Source: Moniliella sp. 'wahieum'
Taxonomy: Eukaryota; Basidiomycota; Moniliellomycetes; Moniliellales; Moniliellaceae
Reading direction: 5' to 3'
NCBI GenBank assembly: GCA_003971905.1
Contig: RSEE01000040.1
Coordinates: 62,001 to 126,000, forward strand
DNA: 64,000 bases
Positions 46,976 through 57,935 of the stretch are shown piece after piece. How positions within the stretch are numbered: the stretch's first letter is position 1; every line of letters begins with the position of its first letter. A model generated the notes under the pieces. The model had not been told where the DNA came from. It did not search any database and worked only from the letters and a program-made list of their open reading frames with translations. A program made the position numbers and the translations under genes.

Positions 46976-48351
46976 GATGAAGTTGTAAAGAAAAGTTGGG
47001 CGAGCCGACAGACGAAAATGAAGACGAGACGTGATGGTGGACGGATCGCAAACGAGACAGAGAAACAACAGTACTACTATAAAGTATCTATATAACAGGG
47101 CATCAAAAGGCTCAAGGCGTCAGGGGTTCTCCGGGCTCAACCGCTCACCGGTACCGGGGGCTCGTATGCTCACGCGCTCACGGAAGCGGGGACGCTCTAT
47201 CGGTTCGCGCAAAGGGGGGGTCAATGCCAAGTGGTGTGCGGGGGAGAAGAAATGAACGGCTTCTGAATGTGACTCGGGAGGGCCCCGCATGGACCTGATG
47301 GAGACTCATCTCATTAACCTACTCATTAAATAATTAGTACTTAGTTATGAACCTTTGTGCCAATATCCCCACATGCCACAGTATTTGTCCTTTTTAACCT
47401 GTTTCTTCAATCTTCACATGCACAGGCCTCATGGGCCTGAGGCCTCTTCATCTTGACTTACCGGTTACCGGTTACCGCCACACGCCGCGTTTTACCATCA
47501 CAATTGTGCTTCAGCTTCAAGCTTCATGAAGCTTCAGACCAGCTTCCTCTTCCCAGAAGCTTTATTTCCGTATACGGGGGTAATATGCTCCAAAAACCTG
47601 TTTTATATGTTGGTTCCCCACATTGCGTTTTGGTCTCACAGTTCAATATCCCTTTTTTGCCACATGTGTCGGATCCCGTCTGCACTTTTTTATTCTGCTG
47701 GCACGGGTCATAGTCCAACAGGTCCGTTAATCCAGGCCAAAAGGATATGTCTATAAAATGTTGTACTGTCTGCGCTGGCTGTGGAAGTCAAAGACTCCAA
47801 CTTCTCACAAACCCAGCAAAAGCCCTCGTGTTACATTTTACTTGCTGGTAATTATTCAATAGTAAACTAGCTTTGCATCAGAACAAAAGTGAGTAAGACA
47901 CAGGAGGGGGAAACAATCTAAACGTCCATTCAGTTTTTGTCGCACTGACTTCTCGCCCACCCTGCCAGCCTTTTGGCCTCCGCTTAGGTACGCGTACCGA
48001 ATTGGGATCCACAATAACAGTGCACTGCAGTGGTATAACATTATTGCCACAACGCAATATCTATTTTGCATCCATTTTGACAGAGAGTATACTAAGGCTA
48101 AGACAGGGAAGCGCTCTACGCCTAAGCCGACCCGTTCATATGTGTTGTTGCTGCTGAAGGAGTGGAGTGGAATGGAGGATGGTACCTCGAGGGAGAGGTA
48201 CAGGAGGCTATGAGAAGGGTAGGGCCTTATATAGACGAGGGTACGCGGGAGCTGAGGAAGCTTCCGGGCGATAAGAGGGGTGATGACTATCACGCAGGAT
48301 GGCCTGATTATTGGGCATCGCGCCCCAACAGTTGCTTGGTAGCTCCACCCG
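46976..48351. other. AT-richer intergenic region
   Basis: No conserved gene, RNA or repeat copy is recognised. TTACCGGTTACCGGTTACCG (47459 on) and GCTTCAAGCTTCATGAAGCT (47512 on) palindromic words occur here. The small reading frames lack any domain features. Confidence 0.5.
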
Positions 48352-48855
48352 TTAAGGAACCAGGGGGATCGCCAGGATATCAGGTCCCTCTGGTGCCCGC
48401 ATCCGGTCCCATACCGAGGTTGCGCGTGTGTTGGACACGGATGAAGTGGTAGACATCGAGGGAGGAACCATGCTAAGGGTAGTGAGAGAAGGGGAAGATG
48501 GAGGTGTGTCATTCAGAGGAGTCCTAGGCGGATGGTAGATATAAAAGGGGAGAGCCGGAGTCATAACAGAGTGGGTACGTAAACCACATGCGGACCATGT
48601 GGTTTAGTCTACGTGATCAGGCTGACAAACCATTCCAATTGAGAATCAGTAGTAAATCCTTCCATGCCCAAGCACCTTGCCCGCTGTCTTGGTGCCGTAG
48701 TATCCTCGCGTCGTCAAAACCAGGGGGAAAAATGCTATTGAGTAGCGTCCCTGGTACTTGGTGTTCTTGTCGCATTCTGTTTGTTCCAGCAGCCGAAGCA
48801 GCTCCTTCTCCCGGCGTTCCAAAGGCGTCGCGGTGCTCGCATGCACCACCCTCTA
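48352..48855 (-). mobile_element. Reverse-transcriptase element 3' copy (minus), interrupted by a solo LTR
   Basis: Read on the minus strand: HASTATPLERREKELLRLLE, then EQTECDKNTKYQGR, FFPLVLTTRGYYGTKTAGK and a diverged KDLLLILNWNG. After the inserted LTR come GTTCCTCCCTCGATGTCTAC and the final GPDILAIPLVP at 48352. The order and ends match the 3' third of the 43.7-45.3 kb element. It is 5'-truncated and inactive. Confidence 0.85.
48472..48627. mobile_element. Solo LTR, family B (156 bp), nested in the retroelement
   Basis: The segment starts TGCTAAGGG and ends GGCTGACA (TG..CA), and is flanked by perfect 5-bp repeats AACCA (48467-48471 and 48628-48632). The intact retroelement at 45.1 kb has this site once (GGTTCCTCGCTCGG on its coding strand). 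Inside lie a TATA-like ATATAAAAGG (48539-48548) and a perfect 10-bp hairpin AAACCACATG/CATGTGGTTT (48581-48605). It is unrelated in sequence to family A and unusually short, like TRIM-type LTRs. Confidence 0.82.
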
Positions 48856-51800
48856 AAACATATAATTGACAGACCTTAAGGCTGGACAAAGAAGCTATTT
48901 TTTGCTTCCTAAACTTCTGGATTCGTAGTAGCGCGAGGCGTTTTGGATTAATAAGCCAACTATGAGGGTGGTACACATATGAGCTACTATATAACATGAA
49001 ACATCTTCAATGATGTTCGATGACTAGTATAGACTTTAGTAAGATTTTCTCCCCGTACTCAATAACCACAAGTATCTTATTGTTCGCCGCTTGGTGGCAT
49101 ACAACTCTGGCGTGTCGTCATGAATAGGGGGAAGACGGTCGTGAGAGCGTCGCGCCAGGCGTTTTCTTGCAGAAATCTTCCGCTTCCTTCAACTTACCCC
49201 CTTCCACACCCCATATACGTGTAATATAGCTCTCACTTAGCCTCCAATCGTCAAGGATCCTAGCTCCCCTGTAAGGTGAATATGACTCCTTCCCCGACGG
49301 GGTAAGAGATGCGATGCGGCGCGTCGGATGCCTTAAAGGATCTAGAAGGGACATGAAACAGACGGAACGCCCGTTATCGGATCAGGATGTTGGACGATGG
49401 ATTCAGCCGCAGGCCCTCACAGGCCTCAACCGAGTCCCGGAGTATAGCGCTCAGCACACACAGGCGATGGCATGCTCCGGGCCTGTGCAGTGAATGAGAG
49501 AAGACTTGAGGTGAGTCAGTTTGAAACGCATGTGGTTTGGGTGCAGAAGGCTCTCTGAAAGCGGGGTGCCCTATGAGAGGCCTGATGGCCTTATGAGGGA
49601 AGTCCTCACGATCAGGAAGTAGAAAGCTGGAGAAATCCGTTGTAGGACAGGGCTTTCTGAAGTCTACTGTGTTGCGCGGGGGGGAAGGGTAATGATATTA
49701 AGTGGCCATTCCGTGGTTACTATCTCCGGACATAGAGCCTCGCTGCAGTTTTTTGGCATAGAACTCTCGCCTAAGCACACACGTCAGTGCCGTTAGACTA
49801 AAGTGAGATCTGAGAGAGAAGAATCAACGGGACAACGCATCCATGATGTGAGATATCCTCTCCGCGGCTGGCCCTGGTCACATGGGATCATCGAGACGAA
49901 AACGTTTAGTACCCTTTTCGCTTAACCCGCTTTTTGGTATAGAATCCTTCACCTGCTGTGCCCGACTGGGAAGCGTGTGCCCTTGAAAGACAACCGGATT
50001 GCGGGTTAACCTTTTTAATTCTCTCTGCGAAACCCATCTCTCCGCCCTTACGCTTACGATTTGACTGCTCTCATCTCTCTTCCCTCGCCTCTAGAAGCCT
50101 ACTCGGTTCGACCAGGATCCGATGACGGGAAAACCAACGTTGTATAGCACTGATTGGCTTTCCAAGATACATTATACCGCTGGACTACAGAAGCAAGTTC
50201 CGCGTTGCCAGGGCCTCCCCCATGCGCTAGATCTGATGTCTCGACACGAGAGAAAGAATAACCGTAACAGCCTTTGTCGAGCCACCGCGGGTGGCGCATG
50301 TGTTTGGCGCCAAAGCGTCCGCTCTGTCTTTCTCAGGCCTAATCGGAGTTCCGATGCGTTCTCGTTTCTGTTTCCTTGTTCGACAACCTGATAGTCGCTG
50401 GCGGGTCTGGCTGCTTACTGTCCCTCTTGAGGCGTTGCTGGCTGACTTAGTCTCCACCACCACTAGTGCCATTATTGCATCACCCTCGAGGCCACCCTCA
50501 GGCCGCAGGACGCAAAGATCTCGTCAGTCATCATGCATCACAGCAGGAGCAGGGAAGGGAAATTAGCGACTGGCTAAGGAGACCTGGGTCAAATATAAGC
50601 AAAGGCTTGGCGAGACTTCATTTACCATGGGAAGTGGTTCGTTTCAAATTGGAAGGGCGGTTTGGCCTTGAACTTGATGGAGCTTTTGGGCGCTTGGGTG
50701 TACGTTGCGAGCGGTGCGAGCATCTCGGCAGTGCATATACTCGCAGATGACACTGGCGCGATGGCAAGCCACGCTCTGCCGCACTCTGCCACGTTCCTCC
50801 GGAGGCTAAGCGCTATGGCGGTGGCAAGCAGCAGTAGCCATGCATGCGAATCACTAGTCATTAGTAACTAGTAACTAGCCACTAGCTCACTAGCACTCGA
50901 GACGAGCATCCGACATGGAGAGGGCGATGATTTAACTTGAAGCTTGAAGCTTGAAGCTTGAAGGTTGATTAATGATTACTGCAATGATCAGATGGTTGAT
51001 GCATGATGCATGTCGATCGATGACCGATGATCATTTCGATGATTGTCGATCATCGAGCAGACAACGCCTTTGCAAGAGCTGGACGGGGGTATATATATCC
51101 TGGCTTTGATGTGGCTTCCCTCAGGCACTGTGAGCATGTGAGCGGGTGAGTGGTGAGCCTGAGGCCTGAGCGCCTGAGCCCCCAACCCCCTCTGAGCTCA
51201 ACGCTGCTCAACCGCTGAGGGCTGAGGCGCTGAGGCGCTCTCGGCGGATAAACTAATCGCAAGTACGAAATACTCATGTGTGCCAGTGCGTTGTGGCTCC
51301 CACGGTTAGCTCCTGGCACTCCCTCGCACCCCTTATCGATCCTACCCTAGACGAAGGAGCGAATCGCACAGCGCCCGTTGTTTTATCAGCTGCAGGATGC
51401 TGCGGGGCAGGCAAGGTGGGCCCTGGCGTTAGCCCTAATTGCGCTTATAGCAGGCGTTGGTGCGTTTGCCCACGCCAACAGGCACTGGGACAGTATTCAA
51501 TATTCAGCCAGCGCTCGCTAGCAACTAGTCACCCATCCTACATCACGCATCATTACCATTGCGGCCGGGGCCCCAGCGAGCGCCCTCAGGTGACCGGTGA
51601 CGTGCCGGTGAGGCCTCAGGCTTTGGGTCCCCATTTACGTACTTACGCCTCAATGCATCCGTGTGCAGGGGGTTCTACACAGGCAGCATGCGGAGCGAAG
51701 CTCGTACAGGCGTTTGGGCCGAGTGGACGTACAACGCCGATCAGCTTCAAGGAGGCGTGCCAGCCAGGGCGTGCCCTGGTCGACGCGGGCGCAATGCCGC

Positions 51801-51935
51801 ATATGGTTGGCTGGCTCGGCTACCACAAGGCACAAAAGCACCGCCGATCCGACCGACTATGGCTACGCGAGTGTTCGCCGCAATCGCATCAGACATCAGA
51901 TCTTTCCTCGTCTCTCCACCATCACCTCCACCCCA
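48856..51935. other. Gene-poor 3-kb region with degraded repeat
   Basis: No conserved gene is supported. A 78-codon minus-strand frame (49118-49354; contains YSPYRGARILDDWRLSESYI) looks protein-like, but I cannot place it. A degraded family-A LTR lies near 50.3 kb. ACTAGTCATTAGTAACTAGT words (50852 on), AAGCTTGAAGCTTGAAGCTT (50940 on) and GATGATCATTTCGATGATTG words (about 51027) follow. The last part is the ROT1 promoter. Confidence 0.5.
50275..50532. repeat. Degraded family-A LTR-like copy
   Basis: It shares with the 7.3-kb and 37-kb LTRs the left end TGTCGAGCCACC, the middle CTTTCTCAGGCCTAATCGGAGT and TTCCTTGTTCG, and the right part GCATCACCCTCGAGG, in the same order but with heavy substitution. 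No target duplication is visible, so the ends are approximate. Confidence 0.65.
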
Positions 51936-52990
51936 ATGCGCCCTGCTCGCGTCGTTGCCAGCAGCACCGCTGCTGTGGGCACCGTATTACTTACTATTGC
52001 CACCCTTGCTTCCGCCCAGACCCTCAATAACGTCACCTCCCTCGAGGGAACTTGGTCCAGCGGCTCAGGAAATGTCACCACCGGTCTTGCCTTTTTCAAC
52101 CCAGCCACTGCCGCCTTCACGATTCCCGCAACGGCTGGAGTCTTACTCCTTCACTGAGGACGGCTTCTTTGAGCAGTCCAAATACATTTACTCTTCCAAC
52201 GGTACGCCACTCCCCATTCTCCTCCTCGGGTATAAGCATGCTATATAACAGCTAACCTCATCACCAACCCCCCTCTGTCCATCCTTCAGCCACGGTGAAC
52301 CGATGCGTCAAAGCAACACTACTCTGGCAACACGGGATGTATTTGATCAACCCCAATGGAAGTATTTCGCTCCAGCCATGGAAAACGGACGGCAAGGTGC
52401 TCGTGATTGACCCCTGCAGCGCACAAACCTTGACGCAGTACTACTACTACCAGCCAGAGCTGATCCCACAGTGGTATAACTACGTTGAATCCGACACAGG
52501 TTTCGGACCGGATGTGATCACGAGCCAGAATGCCAACCCTGCTTTTGCCCTTCAACTCTTTCAGGATGGTGGTAATGGCCAGGCCGGCCAAAAACAGGTA
52601 CGTTTCATTGTTGGTGATCATGGGAGGATTACGTCTTCTTATATCTGCGGTTTACAAAGGTATACTGATCTAAGAAACCTCCTCCAGTCACTTATGTACC
52701 TCCAAATGCGGCCGCCCACCATGCTCCCCACTCAGGTGCTCAACGAGAATGTTCTCAATCCTAGCGCTGTCAGTGGTCAGGCAGCCAGGAGAGCGACGAT
52801 GAGGACGAAGATGTGCACCGTCGCCGTCGGTCCATCTACCGCCCATGAAAAAGGAGAAAAAGGAACACGGGGTGTGAAGCAAATCTCTGATAAGCCAGCT
52901 GGCTCGAGATGGCTCCTACCCATACCCACAGCCTTCATCGGCTTAACGTTCATCAGCTCGACTGACATAGAGACCCTCTTTGTCAAGTAG
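51936..52990 (+). CDS. ROT1, ER membrane chaperone for glycoprotein and cell-wall biogenesis
   Basis: This is a fungus-specific ER protein needed for beta-1,6-glucan synthesis and protein folding/glycosylation. The signal peptide is MRPARVVASSTAAVGTVLLT. Family blocks follow: SLEGTWSSGSGNVTTGLAFF, SYSFTEDGFFEQSKY, an intron (52202-52289), ATLLWQHGMYLINPNGSISL, PWKTDGKVLVIDPC, and FALQLFQDGG. A second intron (52598-52687) precedes MRPPTMLPTQVLNENVLNP. The C-terminus has an acidic-then-Arg-rich patch (SDDEDEDVHRRRRSIYRP in another frame) and one hydrophobic segment (RWLLPIPTAFIGLTFI), consistent with a single C-terminal span. One base pair is missing near 52140 (V-SYSF) and at least one more near 52790. 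The start lies in a good context after CACCCCA. Confidence 0.92.
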
Positions 52991-54067
52991 GAAGGACGCC
53001 CAACCATTCTTTCGTCAAGCAACAACACCACCTGAGGCGTGTCATCGTTAATGGGCTATACATTCATTCTTTTGGCAACTGTGCCAAAAGAGAACACCGA
53101 TCCGTTTTATACAATTGCTCTCCCTTTGTTTCATTCGCTTAGTTTCCTCTCGTCACTAGTCACTTGGACCTACGACCGTTTCCTCTCGTCACTAGTCACT
53201 TGGACCTACGACCGTTTCCTCTCATCTGTTCGCCCACCTTCACATGGTTCTCTCGCAGCAGCAGTGGCTTTTCATTTTGCTGTTGTGGTCTGATGTTAAT
53301 GGATTTTCTTCAGCCAATCGTAGCGCAGTAGTACTAGCGTCTTCCTCTTATTTCACTTCAAGATTGCTTCCTTTGGACTTATCCGAATTTGCCTTGGCCA
53401 CTCAGTCCAGTTGCATAACGGACCAGCTTTTCCTTCATTGGGCTTTGACCAAACCATCCATTTGATCCCCAGTCGTGTGTAAAGACGATTCCATTCTAAC
53501 GGTAGACAGATAGTAGCGCCATTCGTATGCATGATGGCCCACATGTTATACTTAGTACTGCTGCAACTTAACCTGGGTCCCTCACTGGAGACCATAGTGT
53601 CTTTTGACTTGGGTTCATATCATTTTTGCACCACTTCGACACTAACGCTGTCTCTCTACCAGGCCCACTCATCCAGCGAAGAACAAAAGTAACCCTCTGA
53701 CCTCGATCCCAGGTCATAACCACGCTTCATCGGCCTCGCCAGCTTGTAAATTTCGTTTGGCCGATGATTGCGGTCGAACTCAGAGGCCTGATATGCCGCT
53801 GCCAAGCAAAAAGGGAGGATGCCAAAAACTCTGCGCATCTATCTTGCGCCTGCCACCCTGCACGTTAGGTCCGTAGCGCCCCCGCAGTATCGTCCATGAC
53901 AGTAGATAACGATTAATAAGGAAGCAGCAAAAGTGAAAGTGCGATAACACGATGGCAGTAAAAACAAAAGGTCAAGATCAGGATCCGCGTATGTGCACGG
54001 AGAGAATACTAAAGAGAAGGTGATTAAGGAGGGCATTAGCTCCGCTTGTCAAAAGGTTTGCACGAGT
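52991..54067. other. Intergenic, convergent with the peroxiredoxin gene
   Basis: Apart from the 36-bp tandem duplication, I see no gene or RNA. Pyrimidine-rich patches near 53100-53240 probably belong to the ROT1 3' region. Confidence 0.5.
53143..53214. repeat. 36-bp tandem duplication (two exact copies)
   Basis: The unit begins TTTCCTCTCGTCACTAGTCA and is repeated at 53143-53178 and 53179-53214. A third, partial unit (TTTCCTCTCATC) follows. It is intergenic and of unknown role. Confidence 0.9.
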
Positions 54068-56600
54068 TCAAGTCGGGAGAGGAATGGGCATGCAGCAACG
54101 CACTGAGCGAAGGCTTGTTGATGTTGGAGGGCCAAGGACGGGAATCGCCGGGAGAAGGGGGCACCCAGCGTGCTCCCACCCCGCCTCGGCGAAGGGAGTC
54201 TGGCTTGCGGGATTGGGGGAGCTGGTCTGGCGGAGCCGAGGCGCTGAGGGATGAGGTGCAACACCATCTTTGAGGCGGGGGCGTATGCGGGTGCGAAAGT
54301 GTTCCGGTTTGAATGTCTCGGAGGAAAAGGTGGCGGTCGACTGGAGCGAGGCAAGGATCGACGGATCCGACTCAGGCGAAAAGCTCCCTTGATTGATTTC
54401 GCTGCGTCGCGAAGCAAGGGACGGTGACACGGGAAGAGAATTAGCGGGCGGAGGTGGTGGTCGAATTTGACCGTGACTAGGCTGTGACAAGTGCGAACCG
54501 GTCGCAGGGGAATCAATGTTACGAGAAATCAACAGTATCTTGAGCTGGGGCACCGGGCGGGGGTACAGGCGCAGACGTGGTGACCCCCCAGGTGCTTGCT
54601 AAAAAGTGCGAAGCAGCGAGGGCGGTGGTCATCCCTGGATCATCGGGGGGGGGAGGGTATTGACAAGTGCAGTGTGATCAGCAACACGGCTGGATGATGG
54701 TGAGGTTGGAATGGCGTTCCCAGCAGAGACGGCGGGTTGACTAAATGCCTTGTTGGCGTCCAGCAAATTGGGGGATGGAGTGAGCGCGGCACGCTGTGAA
54801 CCCATGTGCACGCTCTCCTCCCCACCCCCCGGATTGGGTGTGTGGCAACTGGGGGGATCAGGGATAGGGGACAATCCAGCTTCGGGAAGAGGAATATGCT
54901 CTCGAAGACTTTGGTGAAGCGGCGGAGAGGAGTGACCCGATTCAGGAGAGCGCCCATCTTCCTGCATGCATCCACCTCCTAGGGACGTAGAGTAGGGCAG
55001 AGACAAATTGGAGACGCCCCCTATGCTGGGACTGAAAGTACGCGGAACACTGGGGGAGTATTCCCTGAAGGTCCCATGGAGATTAGGGTCTGACTGGAAG
55101 GGTTGAAGAGGAGAGATACGGTTGGATTGAGACCTGTTGCGATCCCACGGAGGATGTTTCAAGAGGCATGGGGTCACCCATATGGGCAGATTCGCCAGTA
55201 GGACTAGGGAACGCGTCGATGACGGACCAACCCGAGACAGGGATACCGTCATCGTCGTCGTATTCTCCAGTAGAGACGATAACTGGCGGTGGAAGCGGGC
55301 GCGCAGTCGGAGGGCTTGGGCCAATGTAGAATCCGGCTCCTGAAGTGGGTGATCAACGGAAGAACGCGGGGGCACATTTTCAACATCGGATGCCATAATG
55401 ATAGCAGCCGAGCTGCGCGTCTGAACAGAGGTACTCGGCTGGGCTTGGGTATGGCTTGCCGTTTCCTCCTCACCAGTTGGCGCTTGCGAGTCCCCGAAAT
55501 GGGACAGCGATGAAGTGTCCTGCCAGGAAGCAAACTGTGTGAACGGTCGTACTGGGAATGAGTTTGCCAGACACTCGGCGAAGCGGTATTGTGGCTGCGG
55601 GAGGAATTGCGGTTCCAGAGATCAGATATGCTAGAATTGGATCTCGCATCCACGTTTTCGTAAACGGGAGGCTCCGGAGAGTGCATAGGATGCGCATACG
55701 AAGGCACATGATCCGAAGCAGGCAGAGGCCGGGAACTCTGTGAACCTTCCTTAGGGTCATCGGTGCGAAGAGCATTGGCCACAGTTAGGGCGGGCGAATG
55801 GGGCTAGCGGTGCGACACGGGAGGCGGCATGGACAGCTGCTGGCAAGGGTGATGAGGGCGACTCGGCCGGCTCAGAAAAAGATAAGTTGGATGGGTCCAG
55901 GGATGCGCGAGAAAAACGTTGCTCTACCAACTCTGCCGCCGGGCCACCCTGAGATCGGAATGCGTTTTCGTCGCTGATGCGCGCCAGCCACCGCTCCGCA
56001 TACTCGATATGGCCCTTGTAGTTAAAGGTACCCTCGGCGGTGCCTCTAACGATACCCTGTGAATCAATGATGAAAGTGGTTCGCTCTGCCAAGAGACCAA
56101 CGCGAATCAGAAACACAAGTAGTCAAGTTTACTGATGCACAAAACGTACGGTTCATGAGGCCCATAAGGACAGTGCCTACGCCATATTTATTGTGAACGG
56201 CGCGGTCGGGGTCGGAGAGGACAGGGTAGGAAAGGTTGTGCTGTTCAACAAATTGGGCGATGCGTGCGGGCGAGTCCTGCGAAATACCAATAATGGTAAC
56301 CGCGGCGCTGGAAAAAGACGGTACAGAGAGCTGCATAGACCGGAGTGAGCAGAGCTGTTTGGTGCAGAAGGGGGAGCCGGCAAGTGGGTAGAAAAAGAGA
56401 ACGATGGGCTTCCCAGCGGAGATGTAGGAATGCAGGTGTGAACATGTTTCCGGTGGTCGACCAGCTGGAAGTCGGGGCGGGCTGGCGTAGAACGGGATTA
56501 GAGGAAGGGGTGGCCACCGGGAGCGAGACCAGGGTCGAGAGCTGGGCGGTGAGACCGTGCTCCTTGATCACGGGAAGCGCTTGATGCGGCGCGACGACAT
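54068..56600 (-). CDS. PrxQ/BCP-type peroxiredoxin with long disordered C-terminal extension
   Basis: This is a thiol peroxidase. From MSSRRIKRFPVIKEHGL (start 56600), the catalytic region is GKPIVLFFYPLAGSPFCTKQ-LCSLR. The peroxidatic Cys and a second Cys five residues later form the PrxQ/BCP pattern. Next come VTIIGISQDSPARIAQFVEQ, YPVLSDPDRAVHNKYGVG, an intron (56086-56149), and RTTFIIDSQGIVRGTAEGTF. The domain closes near 55960 (HIEYAERWLARI). Coding-like, Ser/Pro-rich sequence then continues through frame changes for about 600 residues to a stop near 54068 (for example EGSQSSRPLPASDHVPSYAH, SFSPESDPSILASLQST). The extension could instead be a separate downstream gene; no convincing second start or terminator separates them. 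Frame losses include 56572-56574. Nuclear Dot5-type enzymes are the nearest fungal relatives. Confidence 0.75.
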
Positions 56601-57298
56601 GCTGACGATGGATGCTGTGGACTAGTATAGGTTAGGCAGGGGCGATGCTAGCGATGGCGACAACGACGCCCCAACGTTGGGGATGTCGACGCAAGATTGT
56701 AGCCGGTCGGGCCGCAGCAGCGCCACAGCTGCATGGCGGCCACGTTGGGTTTCCTGGGACACCATGCGGTTCAATTGCTTACGTCATCCCATTGTGTCTA
56801 CCAGGGTTTAACGTTTAACGTTCCACTGAACTGAACGTTCAACCATTTAACGTTCAACAGTTCAACACCATCGACGTTCAACACGTCCAAGGTCCAAGGT
56901 CTGACCTCAGTCTGATGGGTCTTGAGGATTACGGCTCAGCAGGTTCAGCGCGCTCATCGATCATGGATCATCGCGTCCCATCTTTACATTGTGTTTGCTA
57001 GGCCGTTCATGTCATGGCATTTGCATAGGTTAACAACGCACATGCCTGTGGCAGCTCCAGCTGCCGTTGGCGAGCACCGAAAATAGCATGGACGCTTCGA
57101 GCACAAACAGCAAACAGAACCTTGGCCATGATCCTGCGCTGAGACTGCTCATTTTGGGAGGGAGGGAAGTATGTATATGGGTAGCCCTGATGAAGAGGGA
57201 CACAGCGCTGAGGCTTCAGTATTGAGGGCCGAGGCGCTCAGGGAGGGAAAATTGTGCAAGAGACAACAACAACAACAACAAGAGGGTGCGTCATTCTT
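56601..57298. other. Intergenic: peroxiredoxin promoter and RPL26 3' side
   Basis: No gene is seen. Words of the form GTTTAACGTTTAACGTTCCA and CATTTAACGTTCAACAGTTC (56807-56870) are dense here. Confidence 0.5.
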
Positions 57299-57935
57299 TT
57301 AGGCCTTCATCTCAACGTCACCTTCAGCATCGGCGACAGGCTTGCCCGACTTGCGGGAGATGATCACCTTGCGGCTCTTGTCGAGCTTGAGCTTAGTGAT
57401 AACAACATTGGAGGAGGCAGCAACGGGGATAGGAACTGTCTGTTCCTTGGCCTTCTCGCGCTCCACACGGTCAACGTGGATGACCCACTTCTTGCGGTAC
57501 ACCTGGGTCACACGGCCCTCAGCGCCCTTTTGGAGCCACGGACAATCTGAACCTCGTCTCCTTTCACAATGGGCATCGAGCGGATCTGAAAATGTGGACT
57601 GGGGTCAGCCGATGATGTCTTTAAAAATTGAAGCGGTGGGGGATCCCGGGATTAGGGGCTCGGAAGGGGCATGAGCTTCGCAGGCACAATGATGCCAATG
57701 AGAGGGGGGGAAACCATCAGGCTGTGCGTGTCATAAGTTGCTATCCCACCCGCAAGCTGGGTGTGTGCGAGGTTGTCCCGTAACCGATCCCGAGTCCCAC
57801 CCAGGAGGAAATGTGACTTACGCCGTACTCAGCGCGGAGCTCCTTGCTCAGGGGCGAGCTCATGAGCTTGCGGCGCAGGTGCGCTGGCGCGCTTAGCTGG
57901 ATCTTGCGGTTAGTGCGACGGCTAACAGAGACCAT
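57299..57935 (-). CDS. 60S ribosomal protein L26 (uL24)
   Basis: This large-subunit protein sits near the peptide exit tunnel. Exon 1 (57822-57935) encodes [20 protein letters not shown] through [13 protein letters not shown], then a GTAAGT donor. The intron is 57586-57821 (236 bp, ending TTTTCAG). Exon 2 (57299-57585) encodes [18 protein letters not shown], then [33 protein letters not shown] and the acidic end GDVEMKA. The length, about 134 residues, is normal. Exon 2 is out of frame unless one A is restored in the AAAA run (plus-strand T run 57528-57531), where SKKG is expected. In so conserved and essential a gene this most likely marks a sequence error. A short upstream exon cannot be excluded. 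Confidence 0.95.

Noticed and set aside
50090-50210. A possible minus-strand tRNA (TAGTCCAGCGGTATAAT D-arm-like and GGTCGAACC T-loop-like words)
   Set aside because: Acceptor and T stems do not pair and no anticodon stem fits. Only isolated tRNA-like words remain.
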